The position numbers and the translations under genes were made by a program. Of a stretch of 64,000 bases of DNA, positions 62,725-64,000 are shown piece by piece; the first letter of the stretch is position 1, and every line of letters begins with the position of its first letter. The stretch covers positions 5,704,001 through 5,768,000 of the forward strand of contig NZ_CP060723.1 in the NCBI RefSeq assembly GCF_014395225.1. The letters run 5' to 3'. The notes under the pieces were generated by a model, which saw only the letters and a program-made list of their open reading frames with translations, was not told where the DNA came from and ran no database searches. Origin of the DNA: Pedobacter roseus. Its GTDB lineage: Bacteria > Bacteroidota > Bacteroidia > Sphingobacteriales > Sphingobacteriaceae.

Positions 62725-63405
62725 ATGACACAAAAAGAAGAAAATTATTTAACAATGGCCAATGTAACACTTCAAGTATTGAATGCGAACAAGGCGATAT
62801 GGTCTGATCAGCCTGTATTTACTAAAATTGTTGCCGAAATTGAGGAAGATGTAAAAGGCATCAATGCGGCCATAAATAGAGCTGGTATTAAAAGTATTGG
62901 TGCAACAGCAACCAAATATCAAACTGCAGATGCTGCCATTAGCCGCGCGGTTAAATATTCGGGTTTAGCACAGATCCATGCGCTGGAAACTGGTAATACC
63001 ATATTATTTGATGAGCTTAAAATATCTGCCTGGAGGTTAGAAAGATTGACCGATCAACAATTGATACCAGCGCTGGAAGGTATTTATACCCGTATTGATG
63101 CCTTAAAAGATGAGCTAAAACCTTATGGTGTTTCGAAGGATGACCTGGAACTTTTTCAGAAACATATTGAAAACTTTAAACAACACAAAGACCAGCCAAG
63201 GGTAGTGATAGCCGAACGCAAAGGATTTAACAATGAGATACCAACTTTAATTATGGAACTTAAAACCTCATTTTTTAAATTAGACCGGTTGATCAAAATC
63301 TGGGAAAGCACAAATGAAAAATTTGTTAGGGATTATGAGAATGGCAGGATTGTGATTCCTTTAGGTGCGCGGCATAAAAAGGACGGAACGCCACCGGCAA
63401 TATAA
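62725..63405 (+). CDS. Hypothetical helical protein
   Basis: This 226-residue protein has no signal peptide or membrane segment and is predicted almost wholly helical (long amphipathic stretches such as LKISAWRLERLTDQQLIPALEGIYTRIDALKDEL). I recall similar MTQKxENxLxM... proteins as a common uncharacterised family in Bacteroidota, often 200-240 residues, but I cannot name a domain. It begins 79 bases after the 21-bp array and no consensus promoter is visible between. The product is probably cytoplasmic. Its start (ATG 62725) is followed by a polar N-terminus. Confidence 0.75.
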   Translation: MTQKEENYLTMANVTLQVLNANKAIWSDQPVFTKIVAEIEEDVKGINAAINRAGIKSIGATATKYQTADAAISRAVKYSGLAQIHALETGNTILFDELKISAWRLERLTDQQLIPALEGIYTRIDALKDELKPYGVSKDDLELFQKHIENFKQHKDQPRVVIAERKGFNNEIPTLIMELKTSFFKLDRLIKIWESTNEKFVRDYENGRIVIPLGARHKKDGTPPAI

Positions 63406-63518
63406 GAGTAAAAAAAAAAGATCGATTCGTGAAAATATATTTAGCTGTAAAAGACTTTGTTTAAATCCTCTGGCGCACGCGTTCCACGTGTGCACTTAAA
63501 GAAAAATAACCCGAAAAA

Positions 63519-63546
63519 AACGGCCGGTAAATTAATATCGGCCGTT
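63519..63546. terminator. Hairpin between convergent genes
   Basis: AACGGCCG (63519-63526) and CGGCCGTT (63539-63546) form a GC-rich stem with an A run on the left (serving the minus strand) and CTAATTTT on the right. It lies between the helical-protein gene and the convergent amidohydrolase. Confidence 0.75.
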
Positions 63547-63612
63547 CTAATTTTAAGCTTTAACAGTCAATTAACCGGTTTAAACAATTAACCAGTTAAC
63601 CATTAAAAAAAT

Positions 63613-64000
63613 CTATTTCTTCTCAGCGGTATATTTATCGCTGAATTTTTTATCCAATTGTTTGTGCAGGTTATCCAGGTTAATGTCTCTGCCCTGAATA
63701 AAAGCTTGTTCCACCTTATTGGTGCGCATGTCTAAAGCATCGCCAGCCGAAATAAAGAATGTAGCATCTTTACCTGTTTCTATACTTCCTGTGGTTTTAT
63801 CAACGCCCATTGCTTTTGCAGCGTTTAAGGTAATGGTTGATAAAGCTTTTTCCTTATCTAATCCCCAGGCCGTAACTGTACCCGCCATAAAAGGAAGGTT
63901 GCGCTGTTGCCAGTAACCATCAATACTCAATACCACGTTTAAACCTGCATTGGCCAGTACGGTGGCATTTTTGTAAGGCATGTTTACATCATCATCATTA
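63613..64000 (-). CDS. Amidohydrolase-family protein, C-terminal part (runs off the window)
   Basis: The last 122-odd codons of a minus-strand gene are present; the frame stays open to base 64000 (NDDDVN upstream of MPYKN). The segment has the end of an amidohydrolase barrel and the small beta domain: GTVTAWGLDKEKALSTITLNAAKAMGVDKTTGSIETGKDATFFISAGDALDMRTNKVEQAFIQGR. This pattern (LNAAKAxG..xxGSIExGKDADxxI) is that of imidazolonepropionase-like or dipeptidase-like amidohydrolases. The metal ligands lie outside the window, so substrate and activity cannot be judged. Confidence 0.85.
   Translation of the reverse strand, partial: NDDDVNMPYKNATVLANAGLNVVLSIDGYWQQRNLPFMAGTVTAWGLDKEKALSTITLNAAKAMGVDKTTGSIETGKDATFFISAGDALDMRTNKVEQAFIQGRDINLDNLHKQLDKKFSDKYTAEKK

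Overview
The window looks like chromosome from a member of the Bacteroidota, most likely a Pedobacter-like Sphingobacteriaceae. The evidence is a SusC/SusD pair, DUF4270 and carboxypeptidase-regulatory-domain TonB receptors, a bacteroidal layout around panC/panD, AT-rich coding, almost no Shine-Dalgarno sequences, many TTG starts, and the Bacteroidota -7 box TAnnTTTG upstream of many genes. No rRNA, tRNA, CRISPR array, integrase or transposase was seen.

Layout. 1-8.4 kb: metabolic genes (DUF4369 fragment, arginase-fold protein, SDR, a SerB phosphatase with SerA-derived tail, a CLC-type fluoride exporter under a fluoride riboswitch, tryptophan 2,3-dioxygenase, branched-chain aminotransferase, DUF4920). 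8.6-15 kb: information processing (radA, rng, a 29-residue ribosomal-type protein, a TPR protein, HU, mutY, ssb). 15.4-20.1 kb: DUF4270 lipoprotein, a half-length glycogen-synthase-like protein, panC, panD, a flippase-like membrane protein. 20.5-24.3 kb: a TonB receptor and a membrane-anchored AraC regulator, bracketed by two related 48-bp direct repeats. 24.3-31.4 kb: acyl-CoA dehydrogenase, small membrane protein, lipoprotein, then the rimP-nusA-infB operon. 31.7-41.8 kb: a surface-polysaccharide locus (acyltransferase, seven glycosyltransferase-like proteins, an MsbA-like ABC exporter). 41.8-48.6 kb: meaB, aminopeptidase P, an abundant OmpA-type porin, a 46-residue membrane protein, ridA, and recG interrupted by a one-base frameshift. 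49-55.7 kb: a SusC/SusD pair and an MFS exporter. 55.7-64 kb: palindromic and tandem repeats, a PLDc_N protein with an ABC exporter, a large Oar-like TonB receptor, an 18-monomer array of 21-bp repeats, an unrecognised helical protein and the C-terminal part of an amidohydrolase.

The best supported regulatory unit is the fluoride riboswitch plus CLC(F)-type exporter: switch and selectivity motifs support each other. The most unusual DNA structures are the 21-bp/63-bp hierarchical array (62268-62645), the 163-bp tandem array that carries a terminator in each unit (55968-56480), and the direct repeats around the receptor/regulator module. Unusual proteins are a phosphoserine phosphatase carrying a SerA remnant and ACT domain but no NAD-binding domain, and an arginase-fold protein lacking three of six metal ligands. 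No complete new defence or mobile system was found.
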